Positions 1-11,060 of a DNA stretch of 64,000 nt are shown in pieces. This DNA is from Synaphobranchus kaupii (lineage: Eukaryota; Chordata; Actinopteri; Anguilliformes; Synaphobranchidae). The first letter of the stretch is position 1. Each line of letters begins with the position of its first letter. The stretch covers positions 65,534,849 to 65,598,848 of the forward strand of contig CM056383.1 of NCBI GenBank assembly GCA_029718625.1. The letters run 5' to 3'. The notes under the pieces are model-generated. The model worked only from the letters and a program-made list of their open reading frames with translations, searched no databases and had not been told where the DNA came from. The position numbers were made by a program, and so were the translations under genes.

Positions 1-678
1 GGCGAATAATTCCTCCAAACATGAAAAGCACCTAATTAAGAAAAATTAACAGCTTGTTAAAATTCTGGGATTGCAACTGCGGTTGCAACGAAAACCAGCA
101 TACACAGGGGTCCCCCAGGACCAGGATTGAGAACCCCTGGCTTAGGCTACGTGATGGCTTGCTTGTTAACGGTATCACAAGCAAAACCCTGCCTGTGTTT
201 GAATCGAGTTACATTGATTCAAACCCGACTCCCGGGGCTGACCTGGCTGGTAACGTTAGTTGGCTAGCTTGCCGTTTACAAATTACTTTACCACGTTACC
301 AAGCAACGCCGGATCCAGGCCAGGTAGTAGCAAATCTTATCCAGCCACCAAATACTCCCGAGCGTGAGGAAGCTCGCTAGCAGCAGGCTGCTGGCTGCAG
401 TTCACTTACTGCCACCGGTGTCAGTAATGAGAGATTTTCTGAACGTTAAATATAGCCCTATATACTATATAGTTTACTATATAGTTACATATAGTAAAAT
501 TGTGATGCAATAATAATCCAAAAACATAATGTAAAATGTAAAATCTGAACCAAACATTCCAGTTGCAATATTGCATCAATATAAACCTGTGAATTAATCC
601 CATCTTTTGGTGCAAACTCTCTGTCTGGGTTTGTGATGACATGGGTGCTTTAGAAGCATCTCATGGTGCAACAAGGTA
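1..678. other. No recognisable gene
   Basis: An open frame of 108 codons runs from 54 to 380 on the plus strand, but I recognise no domain in it and its composition is unremarkable. A short stretch at 104-138 begins CAGGGGTC and ends AACCCCTG, which looks like the two ends of a small hAT-type MITE collapsed together. The rest is AT-rich and shows nothing I can name. Confidence 0.4.
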
Positions 679-681
679 TTA

Positions 682-1147
682 GGCTGTGACCGAATACGAC
701 CCCTACATCCTTTTGAGAGCGCATATGGGGGCACTTAAAATACCAGGATGAACCCCTTATTTCCGGGGTTTTGTTGAGGGAATTCAGGAGCACACTAATC
801 TGCAGAACGGTGCACTTATCCGACAATTTCAGTAAGTAACCCGGAAGCAAAAATGTAATGTAAAAGACAGAGTGTATATGCATATCTATGGTACAAGATA
901 GGTTCATATTACAAGCTGCTTTTTTTTTTGTTAATTCTATTTTCAGTCATAATCTACACTTTGTAAAAATCGTTATACGTATGTTAACTGATCGATATTC
1001 TCAATAAAAATAAATATTACGACCTACTTCCTCACTAGTTTGGAAAGAGTTTTGCGGGATTTCTTTCGCACACTGCTTGCAGGGGACAGGGCACATAGTA
1101 GACAGGGGACAGTGGACAGGGAACAGGGGTCATATTCGGACACAGCC
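682..1147. mobile_element. Harbinger-like MITE with TTA target duplication
   Basis: The 466-bp segment is bounded by imperfect inverted repeats of about 23 bp that start GGCTGTG and continue through CCGAATA to GACCCCT; about 20 of 23 positions agree. TTA occurs immediately outside both ends (679-681 and 1148-1150), so it looks like a 3-bp target duplication. Three-base TTA/TAA duplications and GG..CC ends are typical of PIF/Harbinger elements; the family assignment rests on this alone. No coding sequence is visible. A related partial copy lies at about 48395-48596 in the same orientation. Confidence 0.65.
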
Positions 1148-1150
1148 TTA

Positions 1151-2160
1151 GACTAATTTAAACCAGAAATGTTATGCGCCAGGAGTGAAAGATTACATTC
1201 CATGTGTCCAAGGCGAATTAAATAATTTAAACATTTAAAACAGCCTTTTGCTTTAGTTCTGCCAAAGAGGATTACATGGCTCCAAGCACAGTCAAACCTA
1301 ATATTTTGGATGAGCTCATATTTATTGGGCTGAACTTTACCTTAAGTGCACGCTTGACGAGGGCCGCACAAAAATGTCCTTCTTATAATTTCTTAATCCT
1401 CCATTTCTACTTCCCCTGAAGTGCTGTGGAGGCTCGCAACCGCTCTCCGCACACTGCACATTATACAATTTCGCTTCAGATGCCGTGACAACCAAAAACG
1501 GTAATTGTTAGATGAGGAGAAAATAAGTAGGATGTAAAAATAGCAACGGATAAATTTGGCAGTGACCTTACTTAATTTACTTAGAAGGGCTGCGTCCCCA
1601 GATTTCCGTGACCTACACACGATTTTACTCGAGGCTGAATGACTTACGCGAGCACACAAACGCATCACTATTTTGCTGCTGCTACAACATTCTCACTGCA
1701 GTACGTGTCAAATCATAACTTATCGGTGGTTTTAATTAAATGCTTATTTTTCACGATTCCCTGTGTTCAGAAACCTCAATCTATCATGATGCCATCAGAA
1801 TATGATATGGACCACTAAAGGAAATTAAACGCACGTTTTAAGGGGTGAAATAAAACCGTGCACGGCCCTATTTTAATAGTCCAGGCACAATTGTGAAACG
1901 CTAGCCGTAACACAAAGGCGCCGGTGAATTAGGGCTTATCCAGCTCTTATGTAATTTTTTGACACCAGACTACAGCAACTACAACACATTTAGAAAAGAG
2001 GCTGGTTTAAGATGAGGAAATTAACTGTGGGTATGATGGAGGTTTTGTTTCATTATTGCCAATCAAGATTGGCCAATTTATTTTCCTTCAAAAACAGTGC
2101 GTTAGCGCCACAGCCAACTGGCCAAAGAGCAAGTGCGTTATGAGAGGCTCCAATACAACC
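1151..2160. other. No recognisable gene
   Basis: AT-rich DNA with only short open frames, the longest 91 codons on the minus strand at 1393-1668. No motif, repeat end or RNA gene was recognised. Confidence 0.4.
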
Positions 2161-2168
2161 ACCTACAG

Positions 2169-2351
2169 CAGGGGTCTTCAACCGTATCCCGCAAAGGCCG
2201 GTGTGAGTGCGGGCTTTTGTTCCAACCAAGCAGTTACACACCTGATTCTACTAATCAAGGTCCTTAGCAAAGACTCTAGTGATTGATTAGTAGAATCAGG
2301 TGTGTAACTGCTTGGTTGGAACAAAAGCCAGGATAAGGTTGAAGACCCCTG
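2169..2351. mobile_element. hAT-type palindromic MITE with 8-bp target duplication
   Basis: A 183-bp element starts CAGGGGTCTTCAACC and ends with its inverted complement. It is flanked by a perfect 8-bp direct repeat, ACCTACAG, at 2161-2168 and 2352-2359. An 8-bp duplication with CAGGG..CCCTG ends is the hallmark of hAT transposons. Most of the interior is also palindromic: the stretch around 2216-2262 reappears inverted at about 2287-2329, so the element can fold into a long hairpin. It is too short to code for a transposase and must have been mobilised in trans. Open frames across it are by-products of the palindrome. Confidence 0.85.
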
Positions 2352-2412
2352 ACCTACAGTATGAACGCTTACACTACAGTATGTCAAATGCACTCAAAAT
2401 GCGAAATTTATA

Positions 2413-2953
2413 CAGTACTGTGCAAAAGTCTTAGGCACATGTAAAGAAAATCCTTAAGGCGAATATCCTTTCAAAAATAATTAAATTAAAAGTTTCTAAA
2501 TATCAAACAATTCACTACAAAGAACAGTAAACAATAAAAAACAGAATCAAATCAATATTTGGTGTGACCACCCTTTCCCTTTAAAACAGCATAAACTCTC
2601 TTCGGTACACTGTTGTTCAGTTTTATGAGAAAATAAGCTGGTAGATTGTTCCAAACATTTTGGAGAACTTGCCACTGTTCTTCTGCAGGCTGTCTCGCTT
2701 GCTTCTGTCTGTCCAGGTAATCCCAGACAGCCTCGTGATGTTGAGAACAGGCCTCTGTGGAGACCATACCATCTGTTGCAGAGCTCCTTGTTCTTCTTTT
2801 CTCTGATGAAAGTTCAATTACGTTTTTGGAAAATCAATGTTTGGAAATCTACAATTTGCTCTTTTGTCTTCTAATGCAGAAGCCAAAAAATAAACATCTA
2901 AGAAAAAATCTACATAAAAAATCTAGGGTGCCTAAGACATTTGCACAGTACTG
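2413..2953 (-). mobile_element. Tc1-like deletion derivative, 541 bp
   Basis: Inverted ends begin CAGTACTGTGCAAA and continue through GTCTTAGGCAC, with one mismatch in 26 bp. TA lies outside both ends (2411-2412 and 2954-2955), the expected Tc1/mariner target duplication. The interior holds the C-terminal end of a transposase on the minus strand, so this is an internally deleted copy. It sits next to the flank of the 3097-3778 element; the same flank at 15101-15243 continues without a Tc1 copy, so this looks like a later or independent insertion. Confidence 0.85.
2552..2767 (-). pseudogene. Tc1-like transposase, C-terminal fragment
   Basis: The minus-strand frame includes WNNLPAYFLIKLNNSVPKRV and ends GKGGHTKY before a stop. 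That is the characteristic C-terminus of fish Tc1 transposases, the part after the third catalytic acidic residue. Tc1 transposases are usually about 340 residues, and here only about 70 remain, with no DNA-binding domain or DDE core. It cannot code for an active enzyme. In an intact element the protein would cut and paste the DNA at TA sites in the nucleus. Confidence 0.8.
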
Positions 2954-2956
2954 TAT

Positions 2957-3096
2957 GTGAGGCAGATGGTTTTATTCAGAGTGGAATACAACGTACCATT
3001 TTAAACTACATACACCACTGGTCAAAGGTTTTAGTACACCACGATTTTCAAGCCATCAGGGATAGAAGGAAAAAAAAAATAAACGCCTTTTATTTT
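2957..3096 (+). repeat. Flank shared with a second copy at 15101-15243
   Basis: This 140-bp stretch runs directly into the element at 3097. It reappears, inverted and nearly identical, next to the matching element at 14530-15100. It contains CCACTGGTCAAAGGTTTTAG, which resembles the end of another Tc1-like family. The repeated unit is therefore longer than the inverted-repeat element alone, which suggests a composite transposon or a segmental duplication. Confidence 0.65.
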
Positions 3097-3778
3097 ACAA
3101 ACCCCAATTCCAAAAAAGTTGGGACAGTATGTAAAATGCACATAAAAGCAGAAAGCAGTGATTTGTAAATTCTCTTTTACATATATTTAATTGAAAACAG
3201 TACAAAGAAAATATATTTAATGCTTTAACTTATCAACTTTATTGATTTTTGTAAATATACGCTAATTCCGAATTTCATGCCTGCAACACATTCCAAAAAA
3301 GTTGGGACAGTGGCAAAAAAAGACTGTTTGGAACATTCCACAGGTGATGCTATCATGACTGGGTATAAAAGCATATCAAAAGACTCTTCATATCTTATTT
3401 TCAGGTACTCTTACAAGTGATACTATAACCTCTCTGCGTTTGAATTGATCTCTATGGGAATTCGGGGGGTGTGACTATTAAGCTGTAAATTACACGGCAA
3501 TAGTATGGAACCCATAGTTGGCTAAATGGCTGTAAGGGTCTGAGGTATGAAACGAGCCTCAAACCATCACTCTGCTGCCAGATATGCAGTAGATATGGAT
3601 GGATCACTTTAAGGGTTGTTTCTCCTATTAGGAAAAATAAGTCAGGAGAAACAACCCTTCGTAAAATATCTTTTCTTTGTACTGTTTTCAATTAAGCATA
3701 TGTAAAAGAGAATTTACAATTCACTGCTTTTATGTGCATTTTACATACTGTCCCAACTTTTTTGGAATTGGGGTTTGT
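3097..3778 (+). mobile_element. Non-autonomous element with long inverted repeats and hairpin module (copy A)
   Basis: The left end starts ACAAACCCCAATTCC and the right end is its inverted complement; the inverted repeats extend about 115 bp (3097-3213 against 3662-3778). An inner repeat of TTCCAAAAAAGTTGGGACAG occurs at about 3293, giving an outer/inner arrangement like that of IR/DR transposons. The centre (about 3380-3650) is the module also found at 5.75, 14.6, 16.2, 35.2 and 44.5 kb. No transposase is visible. I could not assign the superfamily, because the ends leave the target duplication ambiguous. Confidence 0.7.
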
Positions 3779-5544
3779 AAAAGCCTACTGCAAACTACTA
3801 GGCTATGACATGAAACTATTCACTGGAGATATGTTTTAAAGCGATTTTATTAAACCACTAAATCAATGTTATTTACTAATTTATTTTAAAAACTTTTAAA
3901 AGAACTCTTATACTTGGGTGCCGCTTTCTCTATTTTTAGGATTTTTCCCAGGAAATATGCAAAGGGGTTAAATTTAGACTTCCGAAACAGGACGCTTGGG
4001 GTTACAGTAAAGCATTCTGGGAATTTTCACTGCCCTAGGTCGCAGTCTTGCAGATCGAGGGTCGAGGGACTCATTTCATGTATTCCACTTGCATTTCTAA
4101 CAAACTGGACTGCACTCGCCGTTGACAATGCACAACTTCCGGTTTCTAAAGGGATTCCCCCAAGTGGTGAGGGGTCGTGCAGGAGGGCAGAACATTTAAC
4201 AGATTGGACCGCAGCCTTAGCCTTGCAATATCTTCTTTCAATGTGCATCCGTTCATATTAACTCTAGGAAATCAATGACTGCTAACATATGTGTTCTGAA
4301 TTCAGGTAATTTAGCACTCTGATAATCCACAAATTCATAGTTTGCATTTATGCACATTATTATATTTGCACATTATCACATGTCAATTGAAAACCATGCA
4401 TGATTAACCTCATAAAGGTAGATAATGGAAAGAGAAAATGAAGCCAGTAGAAGTCAGGAATGACATATGCGAAAAGGCCAAAGGTATAGCTATTGAGTTT
4501 CTGTAATAGATAATCAGCTCAGGACTCCTTTAATTGACGCGTCTGTCAGATAGAGATACATACAAGTAATTATTTGTTTGGTAAACAAGCTTCAGAAATA
4601 CACCATAGAATTTTGTCACACACACACACACAAATTAAATTACTACATTTTGGCCCTTTAATGAATTAAAGTAATGAACTAAATGCGGTAAATTCGTTTT
4701 CGTGAAGTATTTAGCAAAACCTGGAATGTTCTTCAATACGCCAGAGGTTAATAAAAAAATATTGCTTCCCCCTTTCCCTTCCTGAAGGATGGAGATATAT
4801 TTCAGTTACACACTGAGAGAAAACAGCATCGTGTCAATCATGTGACTTCAATAGCAACAGGGGCCAGAAGGGAAGAACCTTTTAGATAAGAAAACACAAT
4901 TATATTTTCACAGAATTAGAGGGAATTAGACCCATGGGGGTCATTAAAATGGCACAGCATCGTCATACAAATATTATAGCTATAAATATTATGGTCCGGA
5001 GCATCATCAGTATTGAAGAGGGGTTTTGAACCGCGGTGGGAGATTGCGACTGCAGAATGGGGGGGTGTTTAGAGTGCGATCGTGGACCTTCTACAGTACC
5101 TTCATAAAACCCAGGTTTCCATGGACTCGAAATGCTTGAAATCCCAGGGCATAGAACAATATGCCTGACCAGTGGCGGAGAGAGTGCAGGCAGTGGGGCC
5201 CCTGGTCTGAGAGGGCCCGTGTCACCACCGCGGAGAGCGGGCCCTACATCAATGAAGTCCCTTCTTGCACGGGCTCTTAAATCTGAGGCACTCATTGAGC
5301 GTCAGAGAAAATGTACTTCTGCGTTTCCCGTGCCATCTGTTTTCTATATACCTGTACTTAAATAAGCAAACTCATCTCTGTCATGGTTATTACACTTTCC
5401 TTGGACAATAGTGTGATGATATCAAACTTAGCTGACATGCCTATTCTACAGAAAACGTATTGTAACACAATTCAATTCAATCATTTGTGGTAGTTTCTTA
5501 GGTTTTAGTGTAATTTTCTGATGTGCAAATATTTCTGGGAAATA
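3779..5544. other. No recognisable gene
   Basis: A 115-codon plus-strand frame at 3914-4261 overlaps a shorter antisense frame, and neither resembles a known protein. A (CA)8 run lies at 4617-4632. A GC-rich patch around 5170-5290 begins CAGTGGCGGAG and resembles a hAT end. Nothing else is supported. Confidence 0.4.
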
Positions 5545-6083
5545 CAGTGCCCTCCACCGAAAATATTTGAAAAATCCAACCTTTAATTGAAGTAAATTTA
5601 TTATGAGAAAAAAAAAATCCCTCATCAAGAAATAATTATTTTTAACAAAACCATGTGTGCCACAATTATTGGCACCCCTGCATTTATATATAGAATAAAG
5701 CAATAATTTTTTATATTTGGTCGCATATCCTTTGCATGCCATGACTTCCTGATGTCTGTAACCCAACAACATCAAAAGACTCTTGATATCTTATTTGCTG
5801 GTACTCTTACAAGCAACACTATAATGTCTCTGCATTTGAATGGATCTCTATGGGAATTGGGGGGTGGGACTACATTTAGCTGTAAATTATGCTGGAACGG
5901 TATGGAATACATGGTTGGTAAAATGGCTGTAAGTCATCAAGGGTCTGAGGTATCAAACGAGCCTCAAACCATCACTCTGCTGCCAGATATGCAGTAGATA
6001 TGGATGGATCACTTTAAGGGTTGTTTCTCCTGACAAATTTTCTTATTGAACTCTATGGAAAAATAAGTCAGGAGAAGAAACCC
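5545..6083 (+). mobile_element. Tc1-like left end joined to hairpin module (copy B, left part)
   Basis: The element opens CAGTGCCCTCCACC after a TA (5543-5544), the end of a Tc1-like family also seen at 44232 and, inverted, at 54269. It continues through GCATGCCATGACTTCCTGAT into the repeated module at about 5750-6083. The module ends in GTCAGGAG plus AGAAACCC, the start of a long inverted-repeat arm. The partner arm is at 7063-7193; the two were separated by the Harbinger insertion at 6087-7062. The module carries an 81-codon frame that is also open in other copies, but its changes are mostly non-synonymous, so I do not treat it as a gene. Confidence 0.8.
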
Positions 6084-6086
6084 TTC

Positions 6087-7062
6087 GGGCTCTATTTTAA
6101 TAAACCAAACGCAATGGTGAACGCAAGAGTAATCGCGTGGCGGTATCGCTCTGAGGGCGTGTCGGCGAGAAATTTGGTAATTTCATGACGGCAATCTTGG
6201 CGCACCTTATGGCGGTATTGCTAAAAGGCTGGGTTTAAATGTCCAAGGTGTGTCTCTATGGTAGCCAATCAAATTGTTGTTCTCATGCTTTAAAAAAAAG
6301 CCAGTTGGAACGCAATCGCTCCATGCAATTTCATAATGAGCAACCCAAACGCACTGGACCGTCAACGACAAGAGCGATTTTCCACACAGGAATCAGACAT
6401 ACTTGCAACAGAAGTACAGGCTAGGACTGTAGTAATTTATGGATCACAATCCACACCACCTCGTCTCCCAGAAGTTCGGAAGGCACGGGAGGAGGTGGCG
6501 AATGCATTAATTAGCCTACATTAGGTGATGTAGGCATAATTATGATTCAAATGGTAGGCTTATGATTCAACTGTGTCAATGTGTAATTTATATATTATAG
6601 GCTATTGGCCTACATGATCGCAAGTTTCTTGTAAGCTGTCCTGTTTTATTCTAGTAGTTTAAATTAAAATTAATTAATTAATAATAATTATAGGCTATTT
6701 GCTCATTAAATGGAAGTGTAATGTTGGCATCACCTATAGATACTACATAGAACTACATGACGAATAAGTTGCCAAATTGCCAGAGTCTATTGCGTTCCCG
6801 CTAAGAGGTGGTTCCAGCTGATCATAACGCAATGGGTTTTCGTTGGTTCAAATTGTCACTGAGCCGAAAGTATTTTAGAACACGCCCCAGACAGCGCCAC
6901 CCATCCCACTGCAGCGCAAGCGAAAGGATGTTATGTTGAGAATTTGTTGATCCTAGCGGTATTGCTGAGAAACGCCATAGCGCCAGTTTTAAGACGTTGA
7001 TGCTGTCAACAAGCTTGCGTTTGACTATACCGTCCCCTTGCGCTGGTTTGAAAATAGAGCCC
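6087..7062 (+). mobile_element. PIF/Harbinger element, 976 bp, inside copy B
   Basis: Perfect 12-bp inverted ends GGGCTCTATTTT bound the element. TTC precedes it (6084-6086) and follows it (7063-7065). The uninterrupted site is visible in the related copy at 44564-44582, where AAACCCTTCAAGTTATCC is continuous, so TTC is a true 3-bp target duplication. That length fits PIF/Harbinger transposons. The interior has a degraded Myb/SANT-like frame but no DDE transposase, so the copy depended on enzyme supplied elsewhere. Confidence 0.85.
6336..6521 (+). pseudogene. Possible Myb/SANT-like Harbinger accessory protein, N-terminal piece
   Basis: A 62-codon frame reads MSNPNALDRQRQERFSTQES and then ILATEVQARTVVIYG. 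The FSTQESDILATEV stretch resembles the first helix of the Myb/SANT-like DNA-binding domains carried by PIF/Harbinger elements, which help the transposase bind its ends and enter the nucleus. Only about one third of such a domain is present before the frame closes. Its position inside a Harbinger element supports the reading, but the sequence match alone is modest. Confidence 0.45.
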
Positions 7063-7193
7063 TTCAAGTTATCCATCCATATCTACTTATTTCTGGCAGC
7101 AGAGTGATGGTTTAAGGCTTGTTTGATATGTCAGACTTGATGACTTAGAGCCACTTAGCCAACCATGTGTTCCATATTGTTCCAGTGTAATTT
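7063..7193 (+). repeat. Right hairpin arm of copy B
   Basis: This stretch begins TTCAAGTTATCCATCC and is the inverted complement of the module sequence at about 5880-6083. It ends near 7193 in GTTCCAGTGTAATTTA. It is the displaced second half of the hairpin cut by the Harbinger insertion. Confidence 0.8.
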
Positions 7194-7679
7194 ATTTTTC
7201 TTTTTCGAGTTTTAACATTAGTCACCCAATGAAGCATATTTAGATAACGTTACAGGTTCAATTTAACTCAAACAAGTCCAGTTTATCTAAACCTCTTATT
7301 TGGAAGTGAAAACAAGTATGTAACTTGAAATTTATTTGCCGAAATTAAAATTTTAATATATTACCTACCATAGGCTACCTATTCCGTGTGCATAGAAATG
7401 TATTGTTTCCAGTGGTGTGGCTCACCTTTATAAGTGAAAGTGGATAATCTAAATCGAAAACCTACATGAGCTGCCCTGCCAAACCACTTTTTTGTGCTTT
7501 TTGTTCTGACGTGTTGTGTTGTGTAGGCCTAAGTAAGCTATAGGCCTAACTAGTTGGGATGTTGTTTTTCTCGGTGGCAGTTTGTTTACGTTTCCGCCAG
7601 CCTGTGTCCGAGCACTTTCCCAATAGCCTAACTCAACACATTATCTACTATAAAATATCTAGGCCTAATGGTGCCGCGC

Positions 7680-7702
7680 GTGTGTGTGTGTGTGTGTGTG
7701 TG
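7680..7702. repeat. (GT)n microsatellite
   Basis: Uninterrupted TG dinucleotides. The sequence just downstream, ending CTTCCGCCACTG near 7777, resembles a hAT right end. Confidence 0.85.
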
Positions 7703-7799
7703 AATGCGTCTGAGGTTGAGAGGGGGCCCATAAAAAATCTTACACAGGGGCCCGTCATAGCTAGCTTCCGCCACTGCTGGTGAGTTTTCTTTGAAATGA

Positions 7800-10756
7800 T
7801 AGTTCTGTGGTGAAATGCCTTGAGCAGATATAGTTGTAGACTTAATTTGGGACCCATGGCACAGTACTTTCTCCTTTCCATCTGTTTGGCCATATTCTGC
7901 CTTGCTGATAGCCCCAGACCACCTGTTTCTCGTGCCTCACTCAGAATCATATAAACAGTTAATTGTTTATCCATTTTTATACCTTTAGCAATTAACCACC
8001 CAACAGCTTTGAACCATCTGCACAGTAGGTAATAGTGATTCATCGGTGGTGAAAATAAACAGCGTTTTCTTTTCAACTCCACTGTTGCTAGGAAACTTGA
8101 ACGTTCAGAGTCCGAAGTGTCGGAATTCTACACCATCTCATGGTTTGGAGAGTGTCGAGGACTTGTGTGATGGCATTCCCCTATGAGCAGTCAGAGGTCA
8201 TGCAGAGTTAGCCAGCTGTCCTTTTTAAAAAGCAATTTCCTTGGCTCAAATGGCTGCCGTCGGTATTAAATGGCTTAGTTTAAGAGGATCTGGAGCCCTC
8301 TTACCAGTTAATTTAGATCGCTTGTTTTTTTGTGAATGGCATGCTCCTTTTATCGATTGCCTATACCATTGATGGCTTTTCAGTGTCGTATAGGTGATGT
8401 TAAAAATGTCAACTTCTATATCCCAAATCTCTTTTTGATTGTTTTCATTATGAACAAGTGTGATGAATTAAATCATGCAGGTTACTTGCAAGTGATTGGG
8501 TAAAAAATAAAAGGTGACAATAATGCCACTGGACACTGGCTACGTCTTTGGCTGACGACCACGATGGAGTCTACATGATGGAACAGAGTAGGAGTCCTCC
8601 TGCCGGGGGTTGGATTAGTACAAGTCTACAAAGGTTATTTGGGTTATTTTAGCATTATTTACCACCAATGGTACACCAGGCACCACAAGTAACTGAGTGT
8701 GCAGGCGGTAAGATGGTGAGATACACATTTTCATTAATTGCTTTGCATGTCTCGCTTGACAGAAGAGGCAAAACTTATTATACATTCCGGCGAATGCAAA
8801 AGTTTCATTTGCCATTGGGCTATTGTTGTCAGATTTGTACTCTCCCTTGGAGAATAGTGGTATTTCCATGAAAATCATGTTCTTTGTCTTTCAACATCAG
8901 CTCAAACCAACCAGCTCATAAATTCAGAAATATTAACTTCTATCCATCCACTATAATTTGGACAGTCAACTGCTTAATGTACCGTATAGGCATCAGTTTG
9001 TGGCACACCATAAACTCTCAGCTGTGCCCTCAGATGTGAACAAATGCTCTTAGATGTGCTCAGCAACTGCACAGATATTTCCCAAAAGGCTGCATATCCT
9101 TCCTACAGTCCATATGTTGAATATATTGTGCTGAAGACCCTGTTATACTCATAGACCTAGGATAGAAATATGTCATGACCAAGTAAATAGTATAGGTAAA
9201 TATAGTGTTACTAAACTTTTCAATTAAACCATTTTCTTATAAATACTTAAAGCCCATTGATTTAATTTGTATTCTGACAATAACATAGCTCTTTCTCATC
9301 TGCCTGAATTGTGGACAGATATGCCTGACATTCTTTTTTTAGTGGAGAGTTACCTGGTTACCTGCTTCTATTTTTTTGTGGGGGAGAAGAAATAATTCTA
9401 TAGATCTATAAAAATGATTTCTAGACCTTATATAATGGAAGCAACATATAGGTCTGAATCCCCTTACATACTGAATAACATGGTTGATAATTAAAAGTTC
9501 AGTTCCGTCATTTAAATATAGACCACAACCATGTCTTTATCAGTGCCTATAACGGATTCTACATGTATGCCTACCATCCTTTAAAAATTACTGTTTACAT
9601 CCTTTAACATAACACTATTGTAGCTGTATTAAATATTGCTTCAAATACTTTGTAGTTTGTATAGTTTCTAATTTGTACCATCTTAGAAATAATATATATT
9701 ATGTGAGTGATACCTTATATTTATACTTTGTATATTTTACCTACACAGACCTGAGAGTTATTTCACATTTCAGCATACCTACAATCAAGAATATAACCCA
9801 TTAAAAACACTTACTGTAATCTTACCTTAAAGTTTTACAAACACTTTCATTCACTTGTTCATTTAGTTCATTCACTTTCATGGTAAAGAAGAAAATTACT
9901 GAATCCAGGCCCATGTGCTTCTTTCAGCTAAAATCTATGTGTGTTTGCATGTGCTGTATTTATGTGTATGCTTGTTTCTCTAGATTTAATTATCTTACGC
10001 TTCATAGATTTACATGCATTATCATTATCTGTTACTCATGACAAACACAGTACAATAATAAATTATATCTACACAAATACATTTTCACTGTAAAAAAATG
10101 ACAAGCTACTTATGCATACAAAGCACTGTCTATAAGCCATTAAAATTAGCTAAATCTAGGCATGCCGTTAAAAGCATTGATATCAAAATGGGGTTACAAC
10201 AAACAATGGTGGCTATCTTAGCTCACACAAATTAAACAAGCTCTATTTCAAAGCAATGTTGCCTAAATTATTTAATGTAACTTGGCCCAGCATACACAGG
10301 GGGGGCCCAGGACAGAACCAGTGCCCCAAGGAGACGAATGTGCAATGCTCATTAATATAAGTTGTTAGAGAAAGGTATTTGACAACAGTCTTCTGAAGCA
10401 GTCGACACTGTGCTTTGTGAATGTAATTACAAAAGTTAAGTACTGTCATTTTGGTAATTACTCAGTTCTCAAAGTGTGTTTTTTTATGTCTAGAAACCAG
10501 GGGGGTTATTCCAGTTATTTATCTCTATATGTTCATTTTAACTTTAAAGCACCCTTCACGTAGTCCTACTTTATGTGCACATGCTTTCATTTTATGTTCA
10601 GTTGTGGATGCCATTCTGGAATATGACCCAAGGGTCAAGAAATCCAGCATATGCAGATATTATTCAGAAGGCAATGGTTATTTGTATTTAAGGGACTATG
10701 TAACTGGATTTCTGTTTTAATCGGGCGTGGCCCGTCTATAGAGCTACCACATAAGT
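7800..10756. other. No recognisable gene
   Basis: AT-rich sequence with scattered short open frames. A 144-codon minus-strand frame at 7648-8082 partly overlaps the GT array and has no recognisable domain. The patch at 10285-10330 (GCATACACAGGGGGGG) resembles a fragment at 95-125 and may be a transposon end. No RNA gene or promoter stands out. Confidence 0.4.
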
Positions 10757-11060
10757 GTGCGCAATCACAATAGCTACCACATAAGTGTGCAAAATCACAA
10801 TAAGGAGGTGGAGAAAAACCGACACATTCTATCGAAACTAATAGACTCCATAAAACTTTGCGGGCGTTTTGAACTAGCCCTTAGAGGCCACGACGAGACT
10901 GAATCATCGGATAACCCAGGCGTGTTCTGTGGCCTTGTGGATTTAGTTGCGTCATTGAACGGCGCAATGCAAGAGCACCTAGAAAAGGCAACAGTTTCGA
11001 ACTGTATAATTATTTTGATAAAATTAGTTCAAAACGCATCACTTCCCTTAGTTCACGCAT
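10757..11060 (+). pseudogene. hAT-like transposase relic (DUF4371/ZMYM1-like)
   Basis: The frame contains HNKEVEKNRHILSKLIDSIK, then CGRFELALRGHDETE, NPGVFCGLVDLVASL and MQEHLEKATV. This is the N-terminal part of the DUF4371-type hAT-like proteins common in fish, often annotated as zinc-finger MYM-type 1-like. A complete protein runs for 600 or more residues with an RNase H-like core and a C-terminal dimerisation domain; only about 100 residues are present, and the match stops near 11060. The open frame continues to 11308 by chance. A near-perfect repeat of GCTACCACATAAGTGTGC at 10742 and 10773 lies at the start, perhaps a small slippage duplication. Confidence 0.75.

Noticed and set aside
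3914..4261. 115-codon frame
   Set aside because: It overlaps an antisense frame of similar length and has no recognisable motif or splice context.
5752..5997. An 81-codon frame starting MSVTQQHQKTL that is open in copies B and D and partly in E
   Set aside because: Between copies B and D about 11 bases differ, of which only about 3 are synonymous, which is what neutral drift gives. Copies A and F break the frame. It is an open stretch of a non-coding repeat.
5172..7777. One large hAT element from CAGTGGCGGA (5172) to TCCGCCACTG (7777)
   Set aside because: The ends resemble each other, but the 8 bases outside them do not match, and other elements fill the interior. They may be two unrelated ends.
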